Below, piece after piece: positions 11,263 to 20,918 of a DNA stretch of 64,000 nt. This stretch comes from Muribaculaceae bacterium (GTDB taxonomy: Bacteria; Bacteroidota; Bacteroidia; Bacteroidales; Muribaculaceae): NCBI GenBank assembly GCA_029057985.1, contig JAIDYR010000011.1, forward strand, positions 1 through 64,000, in the 5' to 3' direction. The position numbers and the translations under genes were made by a program. Position 1 is the stretch's first letter. Every line of letters begins with the position of its first letter. Under the pieces are notes generated by a model. The model was not told where the DNA came from and did no database searches. It saw only the letters and a list, made by a program, of their open reading frames with translations.

Positions 11263-11999
11263 TTCATTGATGGATTAGCCGCTACGCTCAGTACACTCTC
11301 CAATGCTTCGCGACGATTGGGCGACATGTCGAGATAGCGTCTTGTGGCCGACAGGCGATGAATATCGCTTCCGACAACATTATACATTCCTTTCTTCAGC
11401 AGCCATTCAGCCTTCTTGCGGGCAGTCTCACCATACATTCCGACTATCGACAATATATTCATCTGGAGAATTACTCCGCGACGCTTGAGTTTTTCGTAAT
11501 CATTCTCATTCATATATCGGTAGCGTTCGGGGTGGGCGAGTACCGGATAATATCCTGCGTGCTTGATGTCATCGATAAGCTCGTCGAAATTCATCGGGGG
11601 AGAGAAATAGGAAGTCTCGACAAGCAAGTGTTTTCCTTCATCTCCAAGAGGAAGGAAATCATTTTTCTCAAGCCGCTCCTCAAAGAGGGAGTCGAGCATA
11701 TTCTCCGCTGCGAGACGGAGTTCGATATGACCGTCGTATTCAAGGCAAAGCTCGGCGAAGCGCTGACGCAGGAAGGAAGTCTCGTTAGGGAAATCTTCCA
11801 TGATATGAGGTGTCAGCCATACTTTCTTGACGCCCATTTTCTCATAAGCATCAAGAACTTCCAGGGCTTTCTCCATAGTTGGGATGCCATCGTCAACTCC
11901 GGGCAGGATGTGGGAATGCCAGTCGGTGAGACTCTCCATAAGTCCCGCCTCGCGCAAACCTTCTATTTTTCTTCTGAATGGCCAGAATCCCATAATCAC
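11259..11999 (-). CDS. CpsB/YwqE-type PHP tyrosine-protein phosphatase
   Basis: DWHSHILPGVDDG, LAHPERYRYM, GSDIHR metal-binding motifs; adjacent to BY-kinase. Confidence 0.9.
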   Translation of the reverse strand: MIMGFWPFRRKIEGLREAGLMESLTDWHSHILPGVDDGIPTMEKALEVLDAYEKMGVKKVWLTPHIMEDFPNETSFLRQRFAELCLEYDGHIELRLAAENMLDSLFEERLEKNDFLPLGDEGKHLLVETSYFSPPMNFDELIDDIKHAGYYPVLAHPERYRYMNENDYEKLKRRGVILQMNILSIVGMYGETARKKAEWLLKKGMYNVVGSDIHRLSATRRYLDMSPNRREALESVLSVAANPSMK

Positions 12000-12011
12000 A
12001 AATTTTTTCGG

Positions 12012-14438
12012 TTATTCTTCAAGCGACTGATAGTTGCCGTAAGTATAGTAACTGCTGTGAGCTTCCTCGGTGCCATTGAGGATGATGCTCATTCGCTTCA
12101 GTTTCTTTTCATTATAAAGGATCGTCAGATCCTTTATTGCCGACTTATCAAGCAATCCCGCGCGGATTACGAAAAGAGTAGCATCCGCATAGCGATTGAT
12201 CAACTGAGTGTCGACAACTACATTTACCGGCGGACAATCGATCATTATTATGTCGTACTGATCTCTTACAGCATTCAGAAAATCACCCAATCGCTCCCCT
12301 TCCAGCAGCTCAGCCGGATTTGGCGGACGCTTGCCGATAGGCACGATGCTCAGGCCGCTGACTGATTCTACCGGATAGATGATTCTTGAAGGATCTTCTG
12401 TCTTACCCGACAGATATGACGCCAGTCCGCGACCGGGAGTCCCGACATAATCGGAGAGTGACCCATGGCGGAGATCGCCGTCGATCAGAAGTACCTTCTT
12501 GTTTTTCAAAGCGAAGGATGCTCCCAGATTATATGCTACGAAAGATTTTCCGGACCCGGGGTTGAAAGAGGTGACAGCCAGGACGCTATGCTCAGTGTTT
12601 CGACCGAGCATGAGGTCAATGTTGGAGCGAACTACGCGGAATGCTTCATTGGGCACATCGCGTTTGCCTTCTTCGACAATGGGCTTCGGAGTGTCGATCT
12701 CTTTTTGCCGGGCTTTCTTGGACTGGAGGAATCGACGTAGTTTAAGCCGCTTGCCGATCTGCGGAATTTCGCCGGTGAAGGGGATCGGAAGATTGTCGAG
12801 GTCGCGACGGCTGTGGACTTTATTGTCGACCATCACGAGGATATAGATCGCCACCGCCGGGATAAGCAGGCCCATTACGAAGGCTACAAAAAGAATAGCA
12901 TTGCGTTTTGGAGATATCGGCAAGTCGGATCCGAAGGGAGGCGTGATAATGCGGGTATTATATGCGTTGAAAGCCTGTGACAGATCCGTCTCTTCGCGCT
13001 TCTGAAGCAGGAAAAGATAGAGCTGCTCCTTGATTGCCTGGTCGCGTTTGATCGTGCCGAGATATTTTGCCTGCGTAGGAGTCGTCGCGAGCTCCTTGAG
13101 GCTCTGGCCCTGAGCCGACTGCAGATTGCGAAGGTTGGCTTCGAGAGTCCCGACATATGAATTGACCGAGCGAATCAATGATTCGCGCAGACCATTGGCC
13201 TGATGAGTATACGACTCGACTATAGGGTTGTCGGCGCTTGAGTTGCTGATAAGGTTATCCCGCGTCAGGAGTAAGGTATTATATTCCTTTACCAATTGCT
13301 CGAGTCCGGAATTGCCGACTCCGGTCAGCACCGGGACGACCTTATTGGCGTTCTTGGGATTATTGATATAATCCTTAATGTAATTGGCCATAGCCAACTG
13401 ATTGTTGGCCTCGATCATGCTCTTGCTTACGCTCGAAGACTGATCCATATACATTCTGGCGCTGGCTTCGATATCCGGGATATGATGGGCCGACTGGTAA
13501 TCAGCAATATCGCTGTCTACTTCTCCGAGTTCGCGGATTAACATGGCCAGACGCTCATTGATGAATTCCGAAGTGGCCACGGCCATTCTGTTCTTATCGC
13601 GTACCCAGAACTCATTGTAGACTTCGACGATGGTGTTGAGTACGTCCGTAGCCCGATCGATATTGGTATCGGTCATTGTCAGGTCGATAACTTCTGAATC
13701 CGAGTCAGTCAGGTCAGCGGTAAGTTTGGCGAGATATTTCTCGATTGCTCCGTGTTCGGAGCTTATAGTGACGAGATATTCGTAAGCTTCCTCTCGCGTA
13801 TTGGTATATAGCCCGTTGCTATTGAATGATATCACTCCGACAGGCGTCTTAACGGGAGCTGATCCGACTTTGCCTTTGATGGCAAGATTCTTAAAGGTCA
13901 CTCTTGACTTCTCACCTTTGGGCACTGCGGATACTTCAGTAATGATAAAAGAATCGTCAGGCTGCAAGGTGAGTTTGATAATAAGACCTCCGAATTTCTT
14001 GTCGGTAGTCTCATTCTTTACGTCAAAGGGGGATGACTTTCCGTAGAGGACGTCGTTGTGCGGGAATTTCTTGAGATAGACGGCCGAAGTCAGGTTAAGA
14101 CGCTTCACTACCTCCTGCATTACTGCCGGAGACTTAAGGCTGACGAGCTCATTATAGACGTTAGTGTTTCCTCCGCCCAATCCGAAATCCTTGAAAGCGT
14201 TGGATACATCGGCGATGCCGCCTGACTGAGAATCCTGGATAAGCAATTGCATAGTCCGGCTATACTTCGGTTCCTGCCTGAGAGCATAGAATAAGCCGAG
14301 CCCGACGCAGAGGATTATGGCTATTATAAACCATTTCCAATGGCCGAGGCAAGCGGTCAGGAATCCTTTGAATGAGAAAGTATTTTCTTCCTCGACAGGA
14401 CTTGCGGAGGGTATGGGATTTATGGGGTTTTCCATCAA
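12012..14438 (-). CDS. Wzc-like polysaccharide co-polymerase / BY-tyrosine autokinase
   Basis: Wzz domain plus VTSFNPGSGKSFVAYNLG Walker A, LLIDGDLRHGSLS, Tyr-rich tail SSYYTYGNYQ. Confidence 0.95.
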   Translation of the reverse strand: MMENPINPIPSASPVEEENTFSFKGFLTACLGHWKWFIIAIILCVGLGLFYALRQEPKYSRTMQLLIQDSQSGGIADVSNAFKDFGLGGGNTNVYNELVSLKSPAVMQEVVKRLNLTSAVYLKKFPHNDVLYGKSSPFDVKNETTDKKFGGLIIKLTLQPDDSFIITEVSAVPKGEKSRVTFKNLAIKGKVGSAPVKTPVGVISFNSNGLYTNTREEAYEYLVTISSEHGAIEKYLAKLTADLTDSDSEVIDLTMTDTNIDRATDVLNTIVEVYNEFWVRDKNRMAVATSEFINERLAMLIRELGEVDSDIADYQSAHHIPDIEASARMYMDQSSSVSKSMIEANNQLAMANYIKDYINNPKNANKVVPVLTGVGNSGLEQLVKEYNTLLLTRDNLISNSSADNPIVESYTHQANGLRESLIRSVNSYVGTLEANLRNLQSAQGQSLKELATTPTQAKYLGTIKRDQAIKEQLYLFLLQKREETDLSQAFNAYNTRIITPPFGSDLPISPKRNAILFVAFVMGLLIPAVAIYILVMVDNKVHSRRDLDNLPIPFTGEIPQIGKRLKLRRFLQSKKARQKEIDTPKPIVEEGKRDVPNEAFRVVRSNIDLMLGRNTEHSVLAVTSFNPGSGKSFVAYNLGASFALKNKKVLLIDGDLRHGSLSDYVGTPGRGLASYLSGKTEDPSRIIYPVESVSGLSIVPIGKRPPNPAELLEGERLGDFLNAVRDQYDIIMIDCPPVNVVVDTQLINRYADATLFVIRAGLLDKSAIKDLTILYNEKKLKRMSIILNGTEEAHSSYYTYGNYQSLEE

Positions 14439-14604
14439 TCGGGTTTCAACAGTTAATTTGAGTTATATCAGGTAAGACAGAAATATTGATCAGTTACTGT
14501 GCGTCCCGGAGGCAATGTGATGATTTGGGAGCAGAATGTCAATATCGGAAGCGTCAGCCGGAGAACTCAGACCCCGGCTGACGATGTCATTAAGTCCGGA
14601 TTGT

Positions 14605-15465
14605 TTACTTCTTGGCGAGGTTGACAATAAGGACGGCAGTCGAAGTAAGGACTGAGAATATTGATATCCAGAATCCTGCAGTCATCGTGGTAGTGCCGTT
14701 GATTGTAGTAGCGCGTTTGCGCACATCATTGGGTTCTACATATATGATGTCATCCTGCTGGAGATAGAAGCCGGGATTATTGTAGAGGCTTTTGCCGTCA
14801 AGGAGATTGAAGACATAGACCTGGGTCTTGCCGTTCTCGGTGCGGAAAAGTCTTACATTTTCTCTCTTGCCGTTGATGCCGAGGTCTCCTGCCATGGCGA
14901 TAGCGTCAAGTATGGATACCTGGTCGCGGTTGAATGTAAAGCGTCCGGGTGTATTGACTTCGCCAAGAACGCTGACGCCTGTATTGAGGAACTCGACTGT
15001 GACGGTCGGATCCTTGATCAGGTTGCGACCTATGATTTCGCCTTTGATGAAAGATGCAAGCTCATATCTGGTCATGCCGGCTACATGAAGCACTCCGAGT
15101 ACCGGAAAATCGATAGTGCCCTGAGGAGTGACGGTATAGCTGCTCATGCCTTCGGAAGAATTATTGGAGGAGCCGAAGGGAGTGGTTGTGCCGTAGGTGG
15201 TGGCGTTCTGTCCGAGGCGTGTAGTGACTACCGGGAGATTGAAGAGGCTTGCCAATTGAGGGTCTTTGGAGATGACGACAATCTGGAGCTTGTCGTCAGG
15301 GCGAATCTTGATAGCCTGACGCGCCTGAGTCTCGAATGTCATTACCTGATCTACGTCCTGGAAATATGCCACGTCCTTGGGAGTCTTGCAGCTGCTGAAT
15401 AAAGTCACCATGCCGAGCATTATGCCGGCCAGCCATGAAAGTCGCTTCATTTTCATATCTGTCAA
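14605..15465 (-). CDS. Wza-like polysaccharide export outer-membrane lipoprotein
   Basis: Lipobox LFSSCKTPKDVAYFQD, YTVTPQGTIDFPVLG, SLBB-like VSVLGEVNTPGRF. Confidence 0.93.
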   Translation of the reverse strand: MTDMKMKRLSWLAGIMLGMVTLFSSCKTPKDVAYFQDVDQVMTFETQARQAIKIRPDDKLQIVVISKDPQLASLFNLPVVTTRLGQNATTYGTTTPFGSSNNSSEGMSSYTVTPQGTIDFPVLGVLHVAGMTRYELASFIKGEIIGRNLIKDPTVTVEFLNTGVSVLGEVNTPGRFTFNRDQVSILDAIAMAGDLGINGKRENVRLFRTENGKTQVYVFNLLDGKSLYNNPGFYLQQDDIIYVEPNDVRKRATTINGTTTMTAGFWISIFSVLTSTAVLIVNLAKK

Positions 15466-15689
15466 AGGTTAGAAGAATCGGAGCTTTCCGTCTCGGTGAC
15501 AGGATGCCCCTCTCTTTCTGTATTTTTTTATTTCTATTTTTTAATCAGTTTATTACGTTAAGTAAGTTGCAAAAATTAAGTAAGATGTCAATCTTTTATG
15601 AGTACATTAATTTTTTTCGCTCACTTCCTTTAAAATAACGTTCGGTTATAGTGTTTTATTGGAGATTATCTGATAAATTGATTATGATT

Positions 15690-16823
15690 TCAATCGTACA
15701 GAATTATACCGGTCTTTTTTTCAATTTTTCTGATTGACTTCGTCAGCAGCATATTACCCAATGTCCATAAGACGAAATCGATAAGAATAATCCAATTGAC
15801 GTTAAGGTCGCCGACGGAGAGTCCCCAATTCAGCCCGACGAATCCTATGTCGACCAGTAGAATTACAAGTAATGTCTTGCGGTCCGACAACCCTACATCG
15901 AGCAATTTATGATGGATATGGCATCGGTCGGGCATAAAGGGATTCCTTCGCTTGAGAATACGATGGAAAAATACCCTGCATTGGTCGAGTATAGGGATTA
16001 TCAAGGGGGAGAAGGCGACAGTGATCGGATTGACATCCGCAAAAATATTGCCATGTTCGCGGATGTTGCTGAATTCTACCGCAAGAAAGGCTATTACCAT
16101 TCCCAATGTGAGTGATCCGGTATCGCCCATGAATATCTTATTGTTCTTCTTCGAACTTCCATACATATTAAAGTATATGAAAGGCAGCAGACCGCCGGCC
16201 CCTCCGAAAGCTACCATTGAATATATATAGTAATCGGCATCGTAGAAGGCCAATCCGAAATATGCAAGCGTCAGAAACGCTATGCTTCCGGCTAACCCGT
16301 CGATGCCGTCGATAAGATTCAATGCGTTGATAATGTAGACTATAGCGAATACTGTCAGAAACCATCCAATCCAATCGGGTATTACTCCTATCCCGAGAAA
16401 TCCATGCAGGTTGCAGATCCATATCCCGGAGACTATAGTAAGAATCCCGGCAATGATCTGAAAGATGAATTTGGCGCGATAGCGCACCTCTACCAGATCA
16501 TCCGCGATGCCCAGCAGAAAGAGAAGCATAAGGGAGCAGAACAGAAAGAATAGTCCTACTTCTCCCTGCATGATCACTTCCCGGATTTCATGGGCATTGC
16601 ATTTGATTCCGAGGCCCAGAATAAGCAGTACTGAAAAGATTATTCCCGGCACAAAAGCTATCCCGCCCAGTCGGGGAACCGCTCCGTCATGAATCTTGCG
16701 CTCGTCATGGCTGTCAAATAATCTTTTGCGATAGGCAATAATGAGGATTTGCGGGATCAGACCTCCCACAACAACACCTGCCAATATGAATGTCAAAAAG
16801 TTATTTAGTAGCCAATTATCCAT
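15690..16823 (-). CDS. WecA/TagO-like undecaprenyl-phosphate sugar-1-phosphate transferase
   Basis: DDLVEVRYRAKF, NLIDGIDGLAGS, FMGDTGSL, DRCHIHHKLLD MraY/WecA motifs. Confidence 0.92.
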   Translation of the reverse strand: MDNWLLNNFLTFILAGVVVGGLIPQILIIAYRKRLFDSHDERKIHDGAVPRLGGIAFVPGIIFSVLLILGLGIKCNAHEIREVIMQGEVGLFFLFCSLMLLFLLGIADDLVEVRYRAKFIFQIIAGILTIVSGIWICNLHGFLGIGVIPDWIGWFLTVFAIVYIINALNLIDGIDGLAGSIAFLTLAYFGLAFYDADYYIYSMVAFGGAGGLLPFIYFNMYGSSKKNNKIFMGDTGSLTLGMVIAFLAVEFSNIREHGNIFADVNPITVAFSPLIIPILDQCRVFFHRILKRRNPFMPDRCHIHHKLLDVGLSDRKTLLVILLVDIGFVGLNWGLSVGDLNVNWIILIDFVLWTLGNMLLTKSIRKIEKKTGIILYD

Positions 16824-17029
16824 AGTGAAGGTGAACTTTACCCTAACGTCTTTCGAGCGTCGTCCGCCTTTCTAATCTTCCGTTTAGTTTTCATTCGGAA
16901 ATATAGCCCGGGCGCGAGGCAGTCAGTTCACGTTCGCAAAGTTAGTTATAATTTTTTACTATTTTGCTATTTTAAACAAAAAATCGTCAAATTATTGTCA
17001 ATTTGGTCTTTCTTCGGCCTTATTTTGGA

Positions 17030-18667
17030 CTATTTGGGGTCTGTCCAGTCTCCATTATCTTTAATCAGACGGATAAGCGCGGGCAACGCTTCTGCAGTCG
17101 GCAGATTCTTATGGATTAGTTCTTTCCCTTTGTACAGGCTGACTCTGCCCGGTCCGGCTCCGACATATCCGTAATCGGCGTCGGCCATTTCTCCGGGGCC
17201 GTTGACAATGCACCCCATGACTCCGATCTTCAGTCCTGTCAGATGGGAAGTAGCTTTCTTTACTTCGGCCAATGCCGATTGAAGGTCGAATAGAGTGCGT
17301 CCGCAGCTCGGGCATGCGATATATTCAGTCTTGCTGAAGCGCAGCCGCGTGGCTTGAAGAATTGAAAGTGACAGAGCCGAGATCTCATCCTCCTGCATGG
17401 AAGGAGCCTGGATATGGATGGCATTGCCGTATCCCTTGAGCAGAAGATATCCGAGGTCGGCTGCCGCTTTTATGCGGATTGCTTCCTTATCTTTATCATC
17501 GTAGGAGAAGTGCAGGATGATAGGGGCCTTGCCTCCGCATGCCAGATAGCGTTCGATCCATGATTCTATCTGTCCGACCTTATTGGGATTTATTGAAGAG
17601 ATTTCAATAGGGCGCCCCGACTTCTCAGCGGCATCTTCGGGGTTGCTGTCAGCATATATTTTCAAAGTGTTGTGCGGAAGCTCAATGTCATATCCGATTA
17701 TAAGGGGCCATGAAGTTCTCCCTATTCCTAAGATTGATTCAGCGCGGTCGCGGGCAGGAAAGGTGGTGAAACACTCGGGTTCGTGAATCGGATCATGGCC
17801 TTCTCTAAGACAGATATAATCCCGCAGTTTTGCCGCTACGGGTATCTCATTTTCCGGATCTTCCGAGAGCGACACCCGGATAGTATCACCGATTCCATCG
17901 GCGAGCAGCGTGCCTATCCCGACGGCACTCTTGATGCGTCCGTCTTCTCCGTCGCCCGCTTCAGTTACTCCGAGATGAATGGGATAGTGCATTCCGGAGT
18001 GATCCATCTCCTTGACTAAGAGAGCTACGGTCTCCACCATCACAACTACGTTGGAGGCCTTGATAGAGATGACGATATCATTGAAATTTACCTCTCGTGC
18101 TATTCGTAGATATTCCATTACGGACTCCACCATCCCGGCCGGAGTGTCGCCATAGCGGCTCATGATCCTGTCTGATAGTGATCCATGATTGACTCCGAGG
18201 CGAATGGCAGTGTGGTGGCTGCTGCACACCTCAAGAAACGGGATAAATGCTTTGCGTATTCTGTCGATTTCTGCGGCATATTCCTCATCCGTGAAGTCAA
18301 GCTTGCGGAAAGTGCGGGCTGCATCTACGAAATTTCCGGGATTGATGCGCACTTTCTCGCATCGTTCGGCAGCCGCGAAGGCAGCCTTGGGATTGAAATG
18401 TACGTCAGCGACCAAAGGGATGTCGACTCCGGCCTCTCGGACTCCATTGCCGATAGCTTCCATATTTTCAGCTTCAGTCACACCCTGAGTAGTCAGCCTG
18501 ATGAGATCAGCCCCTTTTTCGGCAATACGCAGAATTTGAGCTACGGAACTCTTGGTATCCAATGTATTGGTATTGGTCATAGACTGCAATCTTATCGGGG
18601 CGTCGCCTCCGATGGAAGTGGAGCCAACTTTTACTTTCTGAGTAGGTCGGCGAGAGTAATTTATCAT
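17030..18667 (-). CDS. ispG: (E)-4-hydroxy-3-methylbut-2-enyl-diphosphate synthase
   Basis: N-terminal VKVGSTSIGGDAPIRLQSMTNTNT, C-terminal ACPSCGRTLFD and GCIVNGPGEMADADYG; long insert form. Confidence 0.96.
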   Translation of the reverse strand: MINYSRRPTQKVKVGSTSIGGDAPIRLQSMTNTNTLDTKSSVAQILRIAEKGADLIRLTTQGVTEAENMEAIGNGVREAGVDIPLVADVHFNPKAAFAAAERCEKVRINPGNFVDAARTFRKLDFTDEEYAAEIDRIRKAFIPFLEVCSSHHTAIRLGVNHGSLSDRIMSRYGDTPAGMVESVMEYLRIAREVNFNDIVISIKASNVVVMVETVALLVKEMDHSGMHYPIHLGVTEAGDGEDGRIKSAVGIGTLLADGIGDTIRVSLSEDPENEIPVAAKLRDYICLREGHDPIHEPECFTTFPARDRAESILGIGRTSWPLIIGYDIELPHNTLKIYADSNPEDAAEKSGRPIEISSINPNKVGQIESWIERYLACGGKAPIILHFSYDDKDKEAIRIKAAADLGYLLLKGYGNAIHIQAPSMQEDEISALSLSILQATRLRFSKTEYIACPSCGRTLFDLQSALAEVKKATSHLTGLKIGVMGCIVNGPGEMADADYGYVGAGPGRVSLYKGKELIHKNLPTAEALPALIRLIKDNGDWTDPK

Positions 18668-18710
18668 GACGCTTGGTATTTAATCGTTAATTTGAGTCTG
18701 TTTCGTTGAT

Positions 18711-18851
18711 TTAGTTACATCTATAGCCCCGCTCAGCGGGGCAAACTTCGGAGGCATAGAGAATACCCGTTCGCAAAGCGCCGATCAGCCCCATGCTCAG
18801 TCGCAAAGCGCCGATCATACCCATAACCAGTAGCAAAGCGCTGATGCTCAT
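18711..18851 (-). CDS. Possible 46-aa small protein with in-frame 10-aa repeats (MSISALLLVMGMIGALRLSMGLIGALRTGILYASEVCPAERGYRCN)
   Basis: Hand translation of the reverse complement: ATG at 18851, TAA at 18711; below ORF-track cutoff. Confidence 0.3.
   Translation of the reverse strand: MSISALLLVMGMIGALRLSMGLIGALRTGILYASEVCPAERGYRCN
18771..18850. repeat. 30-bp tandem repeat, ~2.7 copies
   Basis: tcgcaaagcgccgatcagccccatgctcag / tcgcaaagcgccgatcatacccataaccag / tagcaaagcgctgatgctca. Confidence 0.9.
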
Positions 18852-18871
18852 TTAAATTTCGCTTGCGAAAC

Positions 18872-19705
18872 TTAATTCATGAAGCCTTCGGTCATCAGGA
18901 CTCCGATAAATCCTACGATTTCTCCGCATATTGTCTGCATCGGAGTATGCCGCCATAGCCATACGCGTGCGGCCCCGAGCAGTCCTGCAGCGATTACGGC
19001 AGCCAATACCCATCCCCATAGATTATAGGCAGGAAGCCCATAGCGGTTAAGGACGAGCAGCATGGCTATCAATCCTCCTATACCCGCTCCGTGAGCCGAG
19101 ATCTTCCATTTAAAGTTTACCAGAAGGTTGAATAGTGTGGCAGCGGCGGCTCCTATATAGAAGTAGCCTACCCACCCGGGCAATCCGGTGCGTGTCAGGT
19201 AATAGCCGCATGCCGCCAGGCATCCTGCGGTTATGATATAGGGAATTAGTCGGTCTCTCCTCCGGGTCAATGCCATGTCGGATACATCCCCGAATTTGGT
19301 AAGCACCCATATCGCAGCACAAGGAATGACACATGTCAGGGAGAATACAAGTGCAATTATGGTGAGTTTCGTCGAGGTCGGGGCATATGAAAACATGGAG
19401 AGCTCGAAGACTGCAAGGATACCATACGTCGGGGTCAGGACAGGAGATAGAACCCATGACAGTATATGGCTGACGATAGTCAGCCATCCTTGCGGAGCTT
19501 TAGGCGTAACGTCGGAGGGGATCTCCTCGTCAGACAGTCCTAAGGGAGTATGGTCGGTGGAAATGGATGCCTCAGGAATTTCAATGTCGGTATCAGGTCC
19601 CGCATCTCCATCGATACGCCCGGAGGCTTCAACAGCGGCAACTTTATCAGCGGGACGCTTCCGGTCAGCGCTCCAGGGGTAATAATCAGATGTGTCGATT
19701 TTCAT
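18872..19705 (-). CDS. PAP2-like integral membrane protein (ORF extends to 19771; ATG at 19705 preferred)
   Basis: Multi-pass C-terminal half with ISAHGAGIGG; MKIDTSDYYPW start lies just after promoter-like element. Confidence 0.65.
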   Translation of the reverse strand: MKIDTSDYYPWSADRKRPADKVAAVEASGRIDGDAGPDTDIEIPEASISTDHTPLGLSDEEIPSDVTPKAPQGWLTIVSHILSWVLSPVLTPTYGILAVFELSMFSYAPTSTKLTIIALVFSLTCVIPCAAIWVLTKFGDVSDMALTRRRDRLIPYIITAGCLAACGYYLTRTGLPGWVGYFYIGAAAATLFNLLVNFKWKISAHGAGIGGLIAMLLVLNRYGLPAYNLWGWVLAAVIAAGLLGAARVWLWRHTPMQTICGEIVGFIGVLMTEGFMN

Positions 19706-19816
19706 AATATTGTCATAATAAAAGTGAGTTCTAAAAATTAAACGATGTCTGTGAATTATATTACTAAACAATCATTAAACACTCAGACGACTCTTATTTC
19801 CTATCACTTATTACTT

Positions 19817-19958
19817 AAGTAAGTTCAAAAAATTAAACGATATTTTTAAAATTACCTGAACAATAAAACTCGTTCTTTTTGTCTGCTTCGAGCTTGTCAG
19901 TCAAATCAGCTCAAAAATATCGTCCTTTTAGATGTTCATTAATTTTTCTCACTTACTT
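19817..19958. repeat. MITE-like nested inverted-repeat element
   Basis: Outer AAGTAAGTTCAAAAAATTAA / TTAATTTTTCTCACTTACTT (17/20 complementary) and inner ACGATATTTTT / AAAAATATCGT (perfect 11 bp). Confidence 0.55.
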
Positions 19959-20884
19959 AACTTCATTCCGCCTACCATCTTAAGGAATCTTGTCGGGACA
20001 GGAGTTTCGAAGCGCATGTCGCGATGAGAGATCGGATGGGCGAATCTCAAGGTTCGGGCGTGCAGGGCAAGTCGATTTATAGGGCTTGCTTTAGCGCCGT
20101 ATTTCCGGTCTCCGACGATCGGATGTCCCAATTCCTTGGCATGGACACGGATTTGGTTTTTTCGGCCGGTGTCAAGAGAGAACTCGACCAGTGAATATCC
20201 GTGGCCGCGTGCCAGGACTTTATAGCGTGTGGTCGCCCGACGCAATCCTTCACCCGGTTCTGCAGATGAATAGACTTCATATCGGGATGTCTCCCCCAGA
20301 TAGCTTTGGATGACCCCTTCATCATCGCGCACTATCCCTTCGAGTACTGCGACATACCGGCGCTCAAGCACCATATTATTCCAATTATGTTGCATACCCT
20401 CCTGGGCTTCAGGAGATTTGGCAAACATCATCAGGCCGGAAGTCGCACGGTCCAGGCGATGCACGACAAAGATCTTCTGCCTCGGATCGACGTCTTTTAC
20501 ATATTCTTTCAGTATATTATATGCCGTCTCTTCTTTCTTCTGGTTGCCGGTTCCGACCGACAGCAGGCCATACCCTTTGTTGACCACTATGATATCATCA
20601 TCCTCATAGACCATCTGCATCCTTGGATTTCTGAAGACTACGAACGGCCGGGTGAGATTCAGTTCTACCCATTGTCCGGGTTCGACCGGGGCATTAAACT
20701 GCTTGGTCACAACGCCGTTGATCATCAGATGGCCGAATTTAAGCCATTTCTTTATATCATTACGCGGAGCATCCGTAAAATTGTGTCCGACAAATTCCAT
20801 CAGCCCTTCAGGTTGATCCGAAGTATTCTGACGGGCCAGAATCCGGTCCGGCTCATTATTGAAATTTCTGCGGTAATTGGCCAT
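19949..20884 (-). CDS. RluA/RluD-family pseudouridine synthase
   Basis: FVVHRLDRATSGLMMFAKS, TGRKNQIRVHAKELGHPIVGDRKYG. Confidence 0.93.
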   Translation of the reverse strand: MANYRRNFNNEPDRILARQNTSDQPEGLMEFVGHNFTDAPRNDIKKWLKFGHLMINGVVTKQFNAPVEPGQWVELNLTRPFVVFRNPRMQMVYEDDDIIVVNKGYGLLSVGTGNQKKEETAYNILKEYVKDVDPRQKIFVVHRLDRATSGLMMFAKSPEAQEGMQHNWNNMVLERRYVAVLEGIVRDDEGVIQSYLGETSRYEVYSSAEPGEGLRRATTRYKVLARGHGYSLVEFSLDTGRKNQIRVHAKELGHPIVGDRKYGAKASPINRLALHARTLRFAHPISHRDMRFETPVPTRFLKMVGGMKLSK

Positions 20885-20918
20885 GTTAACTTCGTGGTGG
20901 TTGAGTTATTAATTAAAA

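Noticed and set aside
11358-12365. 335-aa + strand ORF opposite PHP phosphatase and wzc-like genes
   Set aside because: Spans two confident - strand genes and has no domain; shadow ORF.
17030-18667. Unusually long IspG as a novelty
   Set aside because: The insert-containing long IspG form is common in Bacteroidetes and plants.
18771-18850. CRISPR-like array
   Set aside because: Contiguous 30-bp units with no spacers, under three copies, no cas genes.
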